NCBI GenBank assembly: GCA_900555165.1
Contig: USKE01000127.1
Span: 1-6,571, forward strand
Direction: 5' to 3'
DNA: 6,571 nt
Source: an uncultured Porphyromonadaceae bacterium
GTDB lineage: Bacteria; Bacteroidota; Bacteroidia; Bacteroidales; Muribaculaceae
Every line of letters starts with the position of its first letter. The stretch's first letter is position 1. The notes under the pieces are model-generated. The model was not told the DNA's origin and searched no databases. It saw only the letters and a program-made list of their open reading frames with translations. The position numbers were made by a program, and so were the translations under genes. Below, piece by piece: positions 1 through 5,375 of this stretch.

Positions 1-2436
1 TACTACCGGCTGGCGTCCACCTGTCCGGTCGACGAGATCGACGAGATAGAGCGCGGGCTTGCCGCCGACGAGCTGCATGTTTCGGGCGCGCAGGGTAAGG
101 TCGACCTTGGGTGTGATGAGGTCCTGCATGTCGACACTGCCGTCGATGGTTAGCGGATTGTCGTTCACGGCGGTTATGCCGAAATTGCGGAAACGTATCA
201 CGTTGTCGCGCACGGCGATGCTGTCAGGCGAGAATTTCAGTGCCGTGCCGAGCATGGTGGGGGTCACGCGCGCCGAGTCGAACGCCAGCCAGCCGTTGAA
301 CCTGGGTGACGCCAGGCGCCCGGTGACATCCATCTCGCCGTTGAGCACGCCGCCGAGCACTGCAGTACCGGCCGGCAGGAAAGCGTTCGCCACAGAAAGC
401 GGGAACTTGATCACGCGGCAATCGAGGCTGAAGGGGTTTACGGCGGTTGAGTCGTTAAGCACACCCTGGGCGGTAACCGCCTCCTGGCCGTTGACTTTGA
501 GGGATGTGGTGGCCTTAAGTACCCCCGAGGCATTCGTGAGCACGTCGAGGTCGAGGTCAAAGTCACCCACCGGCTGGCGGTCGTAGGTGAACTGCTTGAG
601 CGCCACGGTGCCGCGGCCGTTCAGGTCGTTATCTTTCCTGCCCACGCGGATGTCGGCCGAGAGGTCGCCGGTCATCGGGGGCGCGAAAGGCACCATCACC
701 AGCCAGTCGGCAAGACGGATGTCGCTCAGGCGCACGATAAGATCCTCCTGCGTCGAGTCGGCCTCGTTGTGTTCGGTGAGTATCTGCACCGAGCTTAGGT
801 CGTTGTGCAGGTCAATGTCGGCGTCGAGATGCCGGGTGACGAAGTTGTATTTTATGAAATTGTCGCGGTTTATCTCCCAGTCCTTGTAGCCGATCACGGG
901 GTGATATGGCACAAATCTGAGCACGACCGTAGAGCTGTCGGGCATGTTTATCAGCGAGCCGAACGAGAATCCGGTCTCCCCCTTTATGTCTTTCTGTTTC
1001 ACCGCGAGGGCGAAATTCTCGGGACCGAGGTAGCCGCGGGCGTTCACCCATGCGAAATTGTCGAGCGTACCGGGCCGGTTGTCCATCGTTATGGCGTATG
1101 CCAGGTAGCGGCGCCTCTGCTGCACGCCCACTGAAATGGAGTCGAGGGTGGTCTTCCCCATCGTGAGGCCGGCCACATACCCCCCGCCGTGCAGCGACGA
1201 GTCGTTGGCGAAGTGCATGTCAAGGGCACGGAACTTCACGTCGAGGTCAAGCAGGTAGTTCGACACCAGGTTGTCTGTGCCGGCGGCAAGCGTAAGGTCG
1301 AACCGGGGCAGACTCTTCTGCAGCGTGTCGGCGTCGAGTCCGCGGTGCTTTATCTGGTCCTGCATCACCAGCCCGGCATGCGACAGGCGCGGCAACAGGT
1401 CGGCCGGCCGGTCGTAGGCCGTGAGCCGCGCGTCGAGGTCATGGTTGGTGAGGCGCGCGCGGGTCTGCGCGGAATCGGCCTCCAGGTCGAGCACCACGTC
1501 GTTGCCGTTCACCGTCATGCCCGGCATGCGCCAGTACAACGAACCTACGGTGAGGTTTGCCTTCAGCGCGGTAAGCAGGTCGAGCGGAGAGGCCTGTTTC
1601 TTCCCCTTGACAGGGGCGAACGGCGGACGGCTGAACGACAGCACGGCATCGCCCGACAGTTTCACCGAACCCTCCGACACCTCGGGCGACAGTTTCAGCG
1701 CTTTCAGGTCGAGGTTGCGCACGTCACCGTCGAAACGCCACGCCAGTCGGTCGCCGTCGAGGTTACCCGAGGCGTTAAGCGTGAAATTGGCGGCGCGGTT
1801 GCCGGACAGGGCCGAAAGCGTGGCCCGGCCATCGGCCAGATGCACGTCGGCGGTTATGTTCTCAAGGGGCTGCCCCTCATAGACAACATGGTGTATGTCG
1901 GCACTGGCGTCGAGCGTGGTGGCCGGGCTGAAGAAATCAAGCCCCTGCCCTTTGGCCGACACCGTGGCGTCGACATCACGCAGCCCCAGTCCGGGCATTA
2001 TGCTCTGCACCGGGAAGGTGGCAGCGTCAAGATTCACGTCATAACCTTGCGCGCGGTTGTTCCACGAGGCATCGAGCGCCAGGTCACCACCGGGGGTACG
2101 CGCCTCCAGGTCGCCGCTTACCACGCCGCGGCGCACGTTCACGCTGCCGTCAAGTGTCAGCGGGGGCAGATTTATCTCTTTGGCCATCTTGGCGTCGAGC
2201 AGGAGCGGCTTGAAATAATTGCCGTTGCGCAGTGTGCCCGCAAGGTCGAGGTCGGCGGTCATGCCGTCGAGTCCGCCGAGGGCGTTGCTTGCCTTGCCCG
2301 AGGCCTTGACCTCGACATAGCCCGGTATGCGCAGCAGGCACTCGTCAAGCGCGATCGTCTCGGCCGCCGTTCCTTCCAACGACACCGATGCCTCTACCGG
2401 CGACGACGGGGGGAGCTGAGCCGCCATCGATGTCAT
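1..2436 (-). CDS. tamB: TamB-like protein, C-terminal continuation (partial, runs off left edge)
   Basis: Reading the minus strand in codons aligned to position 1, there is no stop from 2493 to the window edge. The 2436 boundary is the first ATG in this frame after the frameshift; the frame joins the N-terminal part at about 2455. The translation is TamB-like throughout: PMTSMAAQLPPSSPVEASVS, then LRIPGYVEVKASGKASNALG, then many strands of the type LDLAGTLRNG, FTLNASGNLDGDRLAWRFDG and VDMQDLITPKVDLTLRARNM. From about 360 down to 1 the pattern GGVLNGEMDVTGRLASPRFN followed by LTIDGSVDMQD looks like the start of the TamB C-terminal (DUF490) domain. If so, a few hundred residues remain outside the window. 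There are about 818 codons here, so about 1,220 residues are visible together with the N-terminal part; Bacteroidetes homologues are usually around 1,450 or more. Re-initiation at ATG 2436 or 2427 is possible but there is no direct sign of it. Confidence 0.75.
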   Translation of the reverse strand, partial: MTSMAAQLPPSSPVEASVSLEGTAAETIALDECLLRIPGYVEVKASGKASNALGGLDGMTADLDLAGTLRNGNYFKPLLLDAKMAKEINLPPLTLDGSVNVRRGVVSGDLEARTPGGDLALDASWNNRAQGYDVNLDAATFPVQSIMPGLGLRDVDATVSAKGQGLDFFSPATTLDASADIHHVVYEGQPLENITADVHLADGRATLSALSGNRAANFTLNASGNLDGDRLAWRFDGDVRNLDLKALKLSPEVSEGSVKLSGDAVLSFSRPPFAPVKGKKQASPLDLLTALKANLTVGSLYWRMPGMTVNGNDVVLDLEADSAQTRARLTNHDLDARLTAYDRPADLLPRLSHAGLVMQDQIKHRGLDADTLQKSLPRFDLTLAAGTDNLVSNYLLDLDVKFRALDMHFANDSSLHGGGYVAGLTMGKTTLDSISVGVQQRRRYLAYAITMDNRPGTLDNFAWVNARGYLGPENFALAVKQKDIKGETGFSFGSLINMPDSSTVVLRFVPYHPVIGYKDWEINRDNFIKYNFVTRHLDADIDLHNDLSSVQILTEHNEADSTQEDLIVRLSDIRLADWLVMVPFAPPMTGDLSADIRVGRKDNDLNGRGTVALKQFTYDRQPVGDFDLDLDVLTNASGVLKATTSLKVNGQEAVTAQGVLNDSTAVNPFSLDCRVIKFPLSVANAFLPAGTAVLGGVLNGEMDVTGRLASPRFNGWLAFDSARVTPTMLGTALKFSPDSIAVRDNVIRFRNFGITAVNDNPLTIDGSVDMQDLITPKVDLTLRARNMQLVGGKPALYLVDLVDRTGGRQPVV

Positions 2437-3670
2437 CGGATACAGGACCGAACCCCCCCGGGGCTCCGTGGAACCGCCGCAGGTCATCGTTGCTTATCGA
2501 GGCTGTGAGGGCGAGGCGCACCGGCGTACGCTCGATGGGCACAGTCTCACCGGCGGGTGCCATCCCCATCATGCCGTCGACCTTTACGGTCGAAGTCGGG
2601 GTTGTCAACAGCATGTTCTCGGCACGCATGGCCACAGAATCCATGTCGAACAGGCCTGTCAGCGTCAGCGGCACGCCACAGCGCTCGCGCGCCGAGATAC
2701 GGCGCACGGGCACACGCACGGCGGTGCCGCGGTTCCTCAGCGAGTCAATCTTTATATCTATCTCGGTGGCCTCGATATACTCGGGGTCAAAGGCCGCCGA
2801 GGGGGGGAGATGCCCCTGCAGAGCGTACAGTGCCCGCGAGCCTGTAAGTTCAAGGGTGGTTGCCGTCACGGTCCAGGGCACAGAGGGCACGGTATCCACC
2901 GGTTCCACAGCCTTGAGCGGATATTTTTCTACATATTCCGGAGGGAAATAGATGTAGCGGGCATCTATGCTGTCGACTGCGAGCTTGTCCACCGACACGG
3001 TGTTGTTGGCCATGCGCACATCGGCATCGGTGAGCGTGGCGCGCGGAACAACGCATGCCAGCGTGTCGATCATCGGCTGCAGCTGCATGGCGAAATCGAC
3101 ATTCTTCAGTTCGGCCTCGTCAAGATGTATATGCCAGTTCACCGGCACGGAATCCTGTTTTACCGGGCGCGCCACTGTGTCGGGGCGCATCCACATGCGC
3201 ACGCGGGCGCCTGAACCGTTCAGACGTCCCACCGAAATCTCCTGCGATGCCAGACGCACGGCGGCATCCTTTATCGCGGCGAGTTTTACCCCGGCGGTCA
3301 TGTACATCGCCGAGTCGGGCGTACCTATCACCACACGGGCACCTGCGGCCGACAGGTCACGACCGGCAATCTCACCCCTGAAGAGCGGAGTCACAGCCAT
3401 CTCGGCGCGGAGCCGGGCTGTCTGCACCTCAAGTCCGGGTGTGGCCAGGCTGAGCGAATCAACCGCCAGGTCAAGCGGGAACGTGAGTCTTACCCTCTTG
3501 ACCTCTATGTGCATGTCGCCCTTGCTGTTTACCGACTTCACTACCTGCCCCACAATCAGATCCTGCACCGGAGGCAGATAAACCAGCACAAGCACCGCCG
3601 CCACAAGAGCCACAAGCCCCAATACGGTGTACTTCAATGCTTTCAGTATGTTTTTGCCTGTTCTGGACAT
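2345..3670 (-). CDS. tamB: TamB/AsmA-like translocation-assembly protein, N-terminal part (frameshifted)
   Basis: This is the N-terminal part of a TamB-like protein, a family of inner-membrane-anchored periplasmic proteins tied to outer-membrane protein assembly and, more recently, to phospholipid transport between membranes. Residues 1-13 are short and basic (MSRTGKNILKALK), followed by one membrane segment at about 14-32 and then the motif YLPPVQDLIVG. The rest is a long run of alternating polar and hydrophobic beta strands of AsmA type (for example DMHIEVKRVRLTFPLDLAVD). The start at 3670 is favoured because it puts the signal anchor at the very N-terminus and lies below a good promoter. 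TamB-like sequence continues to about residue 405 (RRFHGAP), after which this frame becomes a Gly/Arg/Asp-rich tail that ends at 2345. The true continuation lies in another frame from about 2455 downward. The family call is from fold pattern and architecture and is fairly secure. The 441-residue product as written is probably not a native protein. Confidence 0.8.
   Translation of the reverse strand: MSRTGKNILKALKYTVLGLVALVAAVLVLVYLPPVQDLIVGQVVKSVNSKGDMHIEVKRVRLTFPLDLAVDSLSLATPGLEVQTARLRAEMAVTPLFRGEIAGRDLSAAGARVVIGTPDSAMYMTAGVKLAAIKDAAVRLASQEISVGRLNGSGARVRMWMRPDTVARPVKQDSVPVNWHIHLDEAELKNVDFAMQLQPMIDTLACVVPRATLTDADVRMANNTVSVDKLAVDSIDARYIYFPPEYVEKYPLKAVEPVDTVPSVPWTVTATTLELTGSRALYALQGHLPPSAAFDPEYIEATEIDIKIDSLRNRGTAVRVPVRRISARERCGVPLTLTGLFDMDSVAMRAENMLLTTPTSTVKVDGMMGMAPAGETVPIERTPVRLALTASISNDDLRRFHGAPGGFGPVSDDIDGGSAPPVVAGRGIGVVGRNGGRDDRA
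2453..2463 (-). other. Frameshift site in tamB at a C4G7 tract
   Basis: The coding strand reads CCCC then GGGGGGG here. Upstream of the tract the TamB-like frame is SNDDLRRFHGAP. Downstream the TamB-like frame is GSVLYPMTSMAAQL, displaced by one base. Removing one G joins the two without a stop on either side. The other frame meets a stop at 2494-2496 just upstream, so the switch must lie between roughly 2490 and 2430, and the homopolymer is the obvious place. Whether this is a real mutation, a slippage-switchable tract or a sequencing error cannot be decided from one sequence. Confidence 0.75.
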
Positions 3671-3778
3671 CCCTGGTGATGAAACGTTATGAATTGAAAC
3701 GTGTAGTGACCGGCACCTCTGTCAGGCTCCGTGTCACATCATATTAACAATCGCCGCCGCCGATGGTTGTTGAAACGT
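3671..3778 (-). other. tamB leader with three ACGTTTCA octamers
   Basis: The inferred 5' leader contains the octamer ACGTTTCA three times on the minus strand (3680-3687, 3695-3702 and 3771-3778). The first two overlap the stretch just before the start codon and the third sits at the inferred transcription start. No known regulator site is recognised. Confidence 0.35.
3688..3699 (-). repeat. 12-base leader element TTTCAATTCATA, tamB copy
   Basis: The minus-strand 12-mer TTTCAATTCATA ends 17 bases before the tamB start codon. An identical 12-mer sits 18 bases before the hc1 start codon (4331-4342). The following bases are also alike (TTTCATCACC against TTCTCAACCC). Role unknown. It could be a translation-initiation context or a common regulatory element. 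Confidence 0.5.
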
Positions 3779-3783
3779 CACCA

Positions 3784-3816
3784 CAAATATAGCCATTCCC
3801 GCCCATGCGTACCAAC
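3784..3816 (-). promoter_or_regulatory. Bacteroidetes-type promoter of tamB
   Basis: The minus strand holds TATATTTG (3784-3791), an exact match to the Bacteroidetes -7 consensus TAnnTTTG. A TTG core inside GTTGG (3812-3816) lies 21 bases upstream as the -33 box. Transcription would begin near 3777, giving a leader of roughly 105 bases before the tamB ATG at 3670. Spacing and location both suit the gene. No transcript data are available here. Confidence 0.6.
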
Positions 3817-3862
3817 TCCCCACCCGAAAAACCGCCATCAGCCGCCCCCTTTCATATTTAAA

Positions 3863-3926
3863 GAACCCGAGGAACCAGAAGAACCAGCCATGAGGGTGGC
3901 ATCATAGGTGTTGGTTCTTTTGGTTC
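3863..3926. repeat. Inverted cluster of 9-base GAACC/GGTTC repeats
   Basis: Three head-to-tail 9-base units occur on the plus strand: GAACCCGAG, GAACCAGAA and GAACCAGCC (3863-3889). After a spacer they face two units in opposite orientation, TTGGTTCTT and TTGGTTCGG (3911-3928). The cores 3872-3886 and 3912-3926 pair at 14 of 15 positions around a 25-base loop, the odd pair being a possible G-U. The element lies in the gap between the hc1 terminator and the tamB promoter. It could be a REP-like or MITE remnant or a structured RNA; no identity is claimed. Confidence 0.6.
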
Positions 3927-3927
3927 G

Positions 3928-3943
3928 GGGCGCGACCGCGCCC
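3928..3943. repeat. GC-rich perfect palindrome
   Basis: GGGCGCG and CGCGCCC are exact reverse complements separated by two bases (AC). The palindrome directly abuts the 9-base repeat cluster and is followed on the plus strand by AATAATAATAAAAGG, with no T run. On the minus strand it is not followed by a T run either, so it does not look like an intrinsic terminator. It may belong to the same element as the flanking repeats. Confidence 0.5.
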
Positions 3944-3956
3944 AATAATAATAAAA

Positions 3957-3978
3957 GGTTTGGTTGTTTTGGTTCTTC
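3957..3978 (+). repeat. Further GGTTN-TTTT 9-base repeat units
   Basis: On the plus strand GGTTG (3962) and GGTTC (3971) are spaced exactly nine bases apart, with an extra GGTTT just before at 3957. They repeat the unit seen at 3911-3928 after a short AT-rich spacer. They lack a third inverted partner arm nearby, so they may be a decayed copy. Confidence 0.4.
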
Positions 3979-4038
3979 AATCTATAATCCTGCCATAGTA
4001 TAATTAATATGGTATTCCCTCTCCCGAGTATGGGTATT

Positions 4039-4071
4039 AAAAAAGGCGCGGAGCCAAAAAAGCCCTGCACC
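4039..4071 (-). terminator. Rho-independent terminator of hc1
   Basis: On the minus strand GGTGCAGGGC pairs with GCTCCGCGCC around a TTTTTTG loop. The stem is ten pairs with one mismatch and two G-U pairs, and a run of six T (4039-4044) follows at once. It lies 65 bases after the hc1 stop codon. The plus strand also has a stem followed by TTTT, so it could act weakly in both directions. It separates hc1 from tamB. Confidence 0.7.
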
Positions 4072-4095
4072 TTTTATGATTTGCCTGAATGATAT

Positions 4096-4129
4096 GGGGG
4101 ATTCTCACCCCCGGCGCCCTTGCGGGCGC
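4096..4129 (-). other. Two adjacent stem-loops in the hc1 3' untranslated region
   Basis: Reading the minus strand, GCGCCC-GCAA-GGGCGC (4114-4129) begins six bases after the hc1 stop. It is followed by GGGGG-TGAGAAT-CCCCC (4096-4112), leaving one base between the stems. Neither has a T run, so they are not classical terminators; the real one lies further on. They may protect the 3' end of the short message. Confidence 0.4.
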
Positions 4130-4135
4130 GGAAGC

Positions 4136-4312
4136 TTACTGCTTTGAAGCCTCAAGAGATGCTTTGCGGAACTCCTTCATGGCTTTCTCGATCTCGAGAG
4201 AAACCTTGCGGGCGCGAGTACCGGCGGCCTTGTTGCCGTTTTCGATCTGGGCATTGGCTTCTTTTGTGAACGCCTCGAACATGGGGGCGAGCTTTTCAAC
4301 TAAGTTTTTCAT
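4136..4312 (-). CDS. Histone H1-like protein Hc1, 58 residues
   Basis: The 58-residue product starts MKNLVEKLAPMFEAFTKEAN and carries the core NKAAGTRARKVSLEIEKAMK at residues 26-45, ending KEFRKASLEASKQ. This matches the small Bacteroidales histone H1-like (Hc1, Pfam PF07432-type) family as I know it, including the TRARK segment and the length of just under 60. These are presumed DNA-binding chromatin proteins named for similarity to the chlamydial Hc1 protein; their role in Bacteroidales is little characterised. The charge is only modestly basic (nine Lys and three Arg against eight Glu), and the pattern suggests two amphipathic helices. The gene stands alone, with its own promoter, a long leader and a terminator. 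The start is the only ATG that keeps the conserved MKxL N-terminus, and no Shine-Dalgarno is present. Confidence 0.85.
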   Translation of the reverse strand: MKNLVEKLAPMFEAFTKEANAQIENGNKAAGTRARKVSLEIEKAMKEFRKASLEASKQ

Positions 4313-4330
4313 TACGATAGGGGTTGAGAA

Positions 4331-4342
4331 TATGAATTGAAA
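4331..4342 (-). repeat. 12-base leader element TTTCAATTCATA, hc1 copy
   Basis: This is the second copy of the 12-mer found in front of tamB, ending 18 bases before the hc1 ATG. The two copies are in the same orientation and at almost the same distance from their start codons. The fecE-like gene between other operon members lacks it. Confidence 0.5.
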
Positions 4343-4382
4343 ATTTGACTATCCAAGGAATGCAATTGACCGGCATGACCCG

Positions 4383-4399
4383 GGTTTCGGCTCGAAACC
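4383..4399 (-). promoter_or_regulatory. Stem-loop in the hc1 leader with a possible alternative pairing
   Basis: GGTTTCG and CGAAACC pair perfectly around a 3-base loop, about 70 bases before the hc1 start codon. Just upstream on the minus strand is AAACC-AC-GGTTT, which uses the same GGTTT segment, so two mutually exclusive hairpins can be drawn. That is an arrangement seen in attenuators, but no ligand, leader peptide or known RNA family is recognised. Confidence 0.35.
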
Positions 4400-4456
4400 G
4401 TGGTTTTTCGATAAAGAGCTATGAGTCACAGACAATGCGTAATAACATATTTTTCG

Positions 4457-4485
4457 CAAAGTTATGAAAAATTTCGTAATAGCAA
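4457..4485 (-). promoter_or_regulatory. Bacteroidetes-type promoter of hc1
   Basis: The minus strand holds TAACTTTG (4457-4464), an exact TAnnTTTG box. A TTG (4483-4485) lies 18 bases upstream, one short of the usual 19-21. Transcription would start near 4450, giving a leader of about 138 bases. The region is notably AT-rich compared with the genes. It is the best promoter candidate between the ABC operon and hc1. Confidence 0.6.
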
Positions 4486-4564
4486 GGTTTAATGCCTCTT
4501 TTTTTTATAAAAACGCATAGAATGGCTCCATACAGAGGGTTACCCGGGGCGCAGTGCCTCATAT

Positions 4565-5317
4565 TCACTCGAAATCGCCTATTCCGGCGTTGAATGTGAC
4601 GCCGCGCCCGGCAAATAGTGCCGGCAGACCGTCGGCATCGTCGGCCAACGCGGCGGGGGTGCCGGTGACGAGTCGCCCGTCATGCACCAGCCAGAGCCGA
4701 TCGGCACGTCTGAGCACGGGGGCGATGTCGTGTGTCGACAGCAATATGGCCCTTGAGCGCGAGACGGCAAGATGGCGCAGAAGGTCGAGGGTCTCGATAC
4801 GCGAGGCGGCATCGAGAAACGCCGTAGGTTCGTCGAGCAGTATCACCGGGGTGTCCTGCGCCAGGGCGCGGGCAATCATCACTTTCTGCGCCTCGCCGTC
4901 GCTGAGGGTCGACATCTGTTTTTCTGCAAATCCGGTCATCCCCACATCGGCCAGAGAGGCCGAAGCTATGCGACGGTCGTCAGCCGAGAGGCGCCCGAAG
5001 AATCCTGTATGCGGGTAGCGTCCCATGGCCACCACCTCGCTGACGGTCAGCGCCCCGGCGCCCGGTCGCCCCGTGGTGACAAGCGCCACCCGCAAGGCCA
5101 TCTCGCGACCGCTCAGACGCGTGATGTCGCGCCCTTCGACCGTCACGGTGCCCGACAGCGGCGCCAGCCGTCCCGACATTATCTTGAGCAGTGTGGACTT
5201 TCCGGTGCCGTTGGCGCCAAGCAACCCCACCAGCTCACCGGGGCGCAACGTGGCAGTGGCACCGGAGATTAACGTGCGGTCGCCGTAACCGGCGGTTATG
5301 TCATCAAGGCTGAGCAT
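4565..5317 (-). CDS. ABC importer ATP-binding protein (FecE/BtuD-type)
   Basis: This is the cytoplasmic ATPase that powers a type II ABC importer for iron-siderophore, haem or cobalamin. Visible motifs in the 250 residues are the A-loop tyrosine Y11, Walker A GANGTGKST (34-42), signature LSDGE (138-142), Walker B VILLLDE (158-163), D-loop FLD (167-169) and switch histidine H196 in LSTHD. LSDGE instead of LSGGQ is common in Bacteroidetes FecE-like proteins. The Q-loop glutamine is absent: the strand reads LRVALVTTGRPG (75-86). Length is normal for the family. The gene follows the permease after 58 bases and completes the order binding protein, permease, ATPase. The start at 5317 gives the expected MLSLDDITAGYG N-terminus; the preceding bases are A-rich (CTAAAAACAAAAG) without a Shine-Dalgarno, as is usual in this phylum. 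Substrate is not deducible. Confidence 0.9.
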   Translation of the reverse strand: MLSLDDITAGYGDRTLISGATATLRPGELVGLLGANGTGKSTLLKIMSGRLAPLSGTVTVEGRDITRLSGREMALRVALVTTGRPGAGALTVSEVVAMGRYPHTGFFGRLSADDRRIASASLADVGMTGFAEKQMSTLSDGEAQKVMIARALAQDTPVILLDEPTAFLDAASRIETLDLLRHLAVSRSRAILLSTHDIAPVLRRADRLWLVHDGRLVTGTPAALADDADGLPALFAGRGVTFNAGIGDFE

Positions 5318-5336
5318 CTGATCTTTTGTTTTTAGT

Positions 5337-5372
5337 CGGTCAGACTCGTCTGACCTGTCCGACGCGTCCGAC
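5337..5372. repeat. Four tandem 9-base units between permease and ATPase genes
   Basis: On the minus strand four consecutive units read GTCGGACGC, GTCGGACAG, GTCAGACGA and GTCTGACCG, i.e. GTCnGAC plus two variable bases. The third and fourth form a perfect 8-pair hairpin, GGTCAGAC-GA-GTCTGACC. The block starts three bases after the permease stop and ends about 20 bases before the ATPase start. As a transcript it would put a stable stem inside the operon message, without a T run, so it is more likely to affect message stability or relative expression than to terminate. Confidence 0.65.
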
Positions 5373-5375
5373 TAT

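Larger units (their letters stand above)
3671..4135. other. Gene-free interval between hc1 and tamB
   Basis: No credible gene was found here. From right to left it holds the hc1 3' stem-loops, the hc1 terminator, an AT-rich stretch, the 9-base repeat clusters with the GC palindrome, the tamB promoter and the tamB leader. A 70-codon open frame on the minus strand (3858-4070) starts inside the terminator and is built mostly from the repeats, so it is not called. Confidence 0.6.

Noticed and set aside
30..47. Tandem CGACGAGAT 9-mer at the left edge
   Set aside because: It lies inside tamB coding sequence and simply encodes the repeated LVD residues of a beta-rich segment; not related to the intergenic 9-base clusters.
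1189..2508. Long plus-strand open frame of 439 codons opposite tamB
   Set aside because: It uses exactly the same codon register as the TamB-like frame on the minus strand; its product is rich in His, Arg, Gln and Val with no recognisable domain. It is an antisense shadow created by GC-biased codon use.
2468..3581. Several plus-strand open frames of 100-250 codons
   Set aside because: All lie opposite the tamB N-terminal coding sequence, have low-complexity Arg/Ser/His-rich products and lack promoters; the minus-strand protein is clearly the real one.
3858..4070. 70-codon minus-strand open frame between hc1 and tamB
   Set aside because: It begins inside the hc1 terminator stem and much of it is encoded by the 9-base repeats; no recognisable protein family and no promoter of its own.
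4500..4564. Possible terminator after the ABC operon
   Set aside because: Only a 4-pair ATGG-AG-CCAT stem, separated by several bases from a T5 run, and a TTTTTATAAAAA palindrome were found; neither is strong enough to call.
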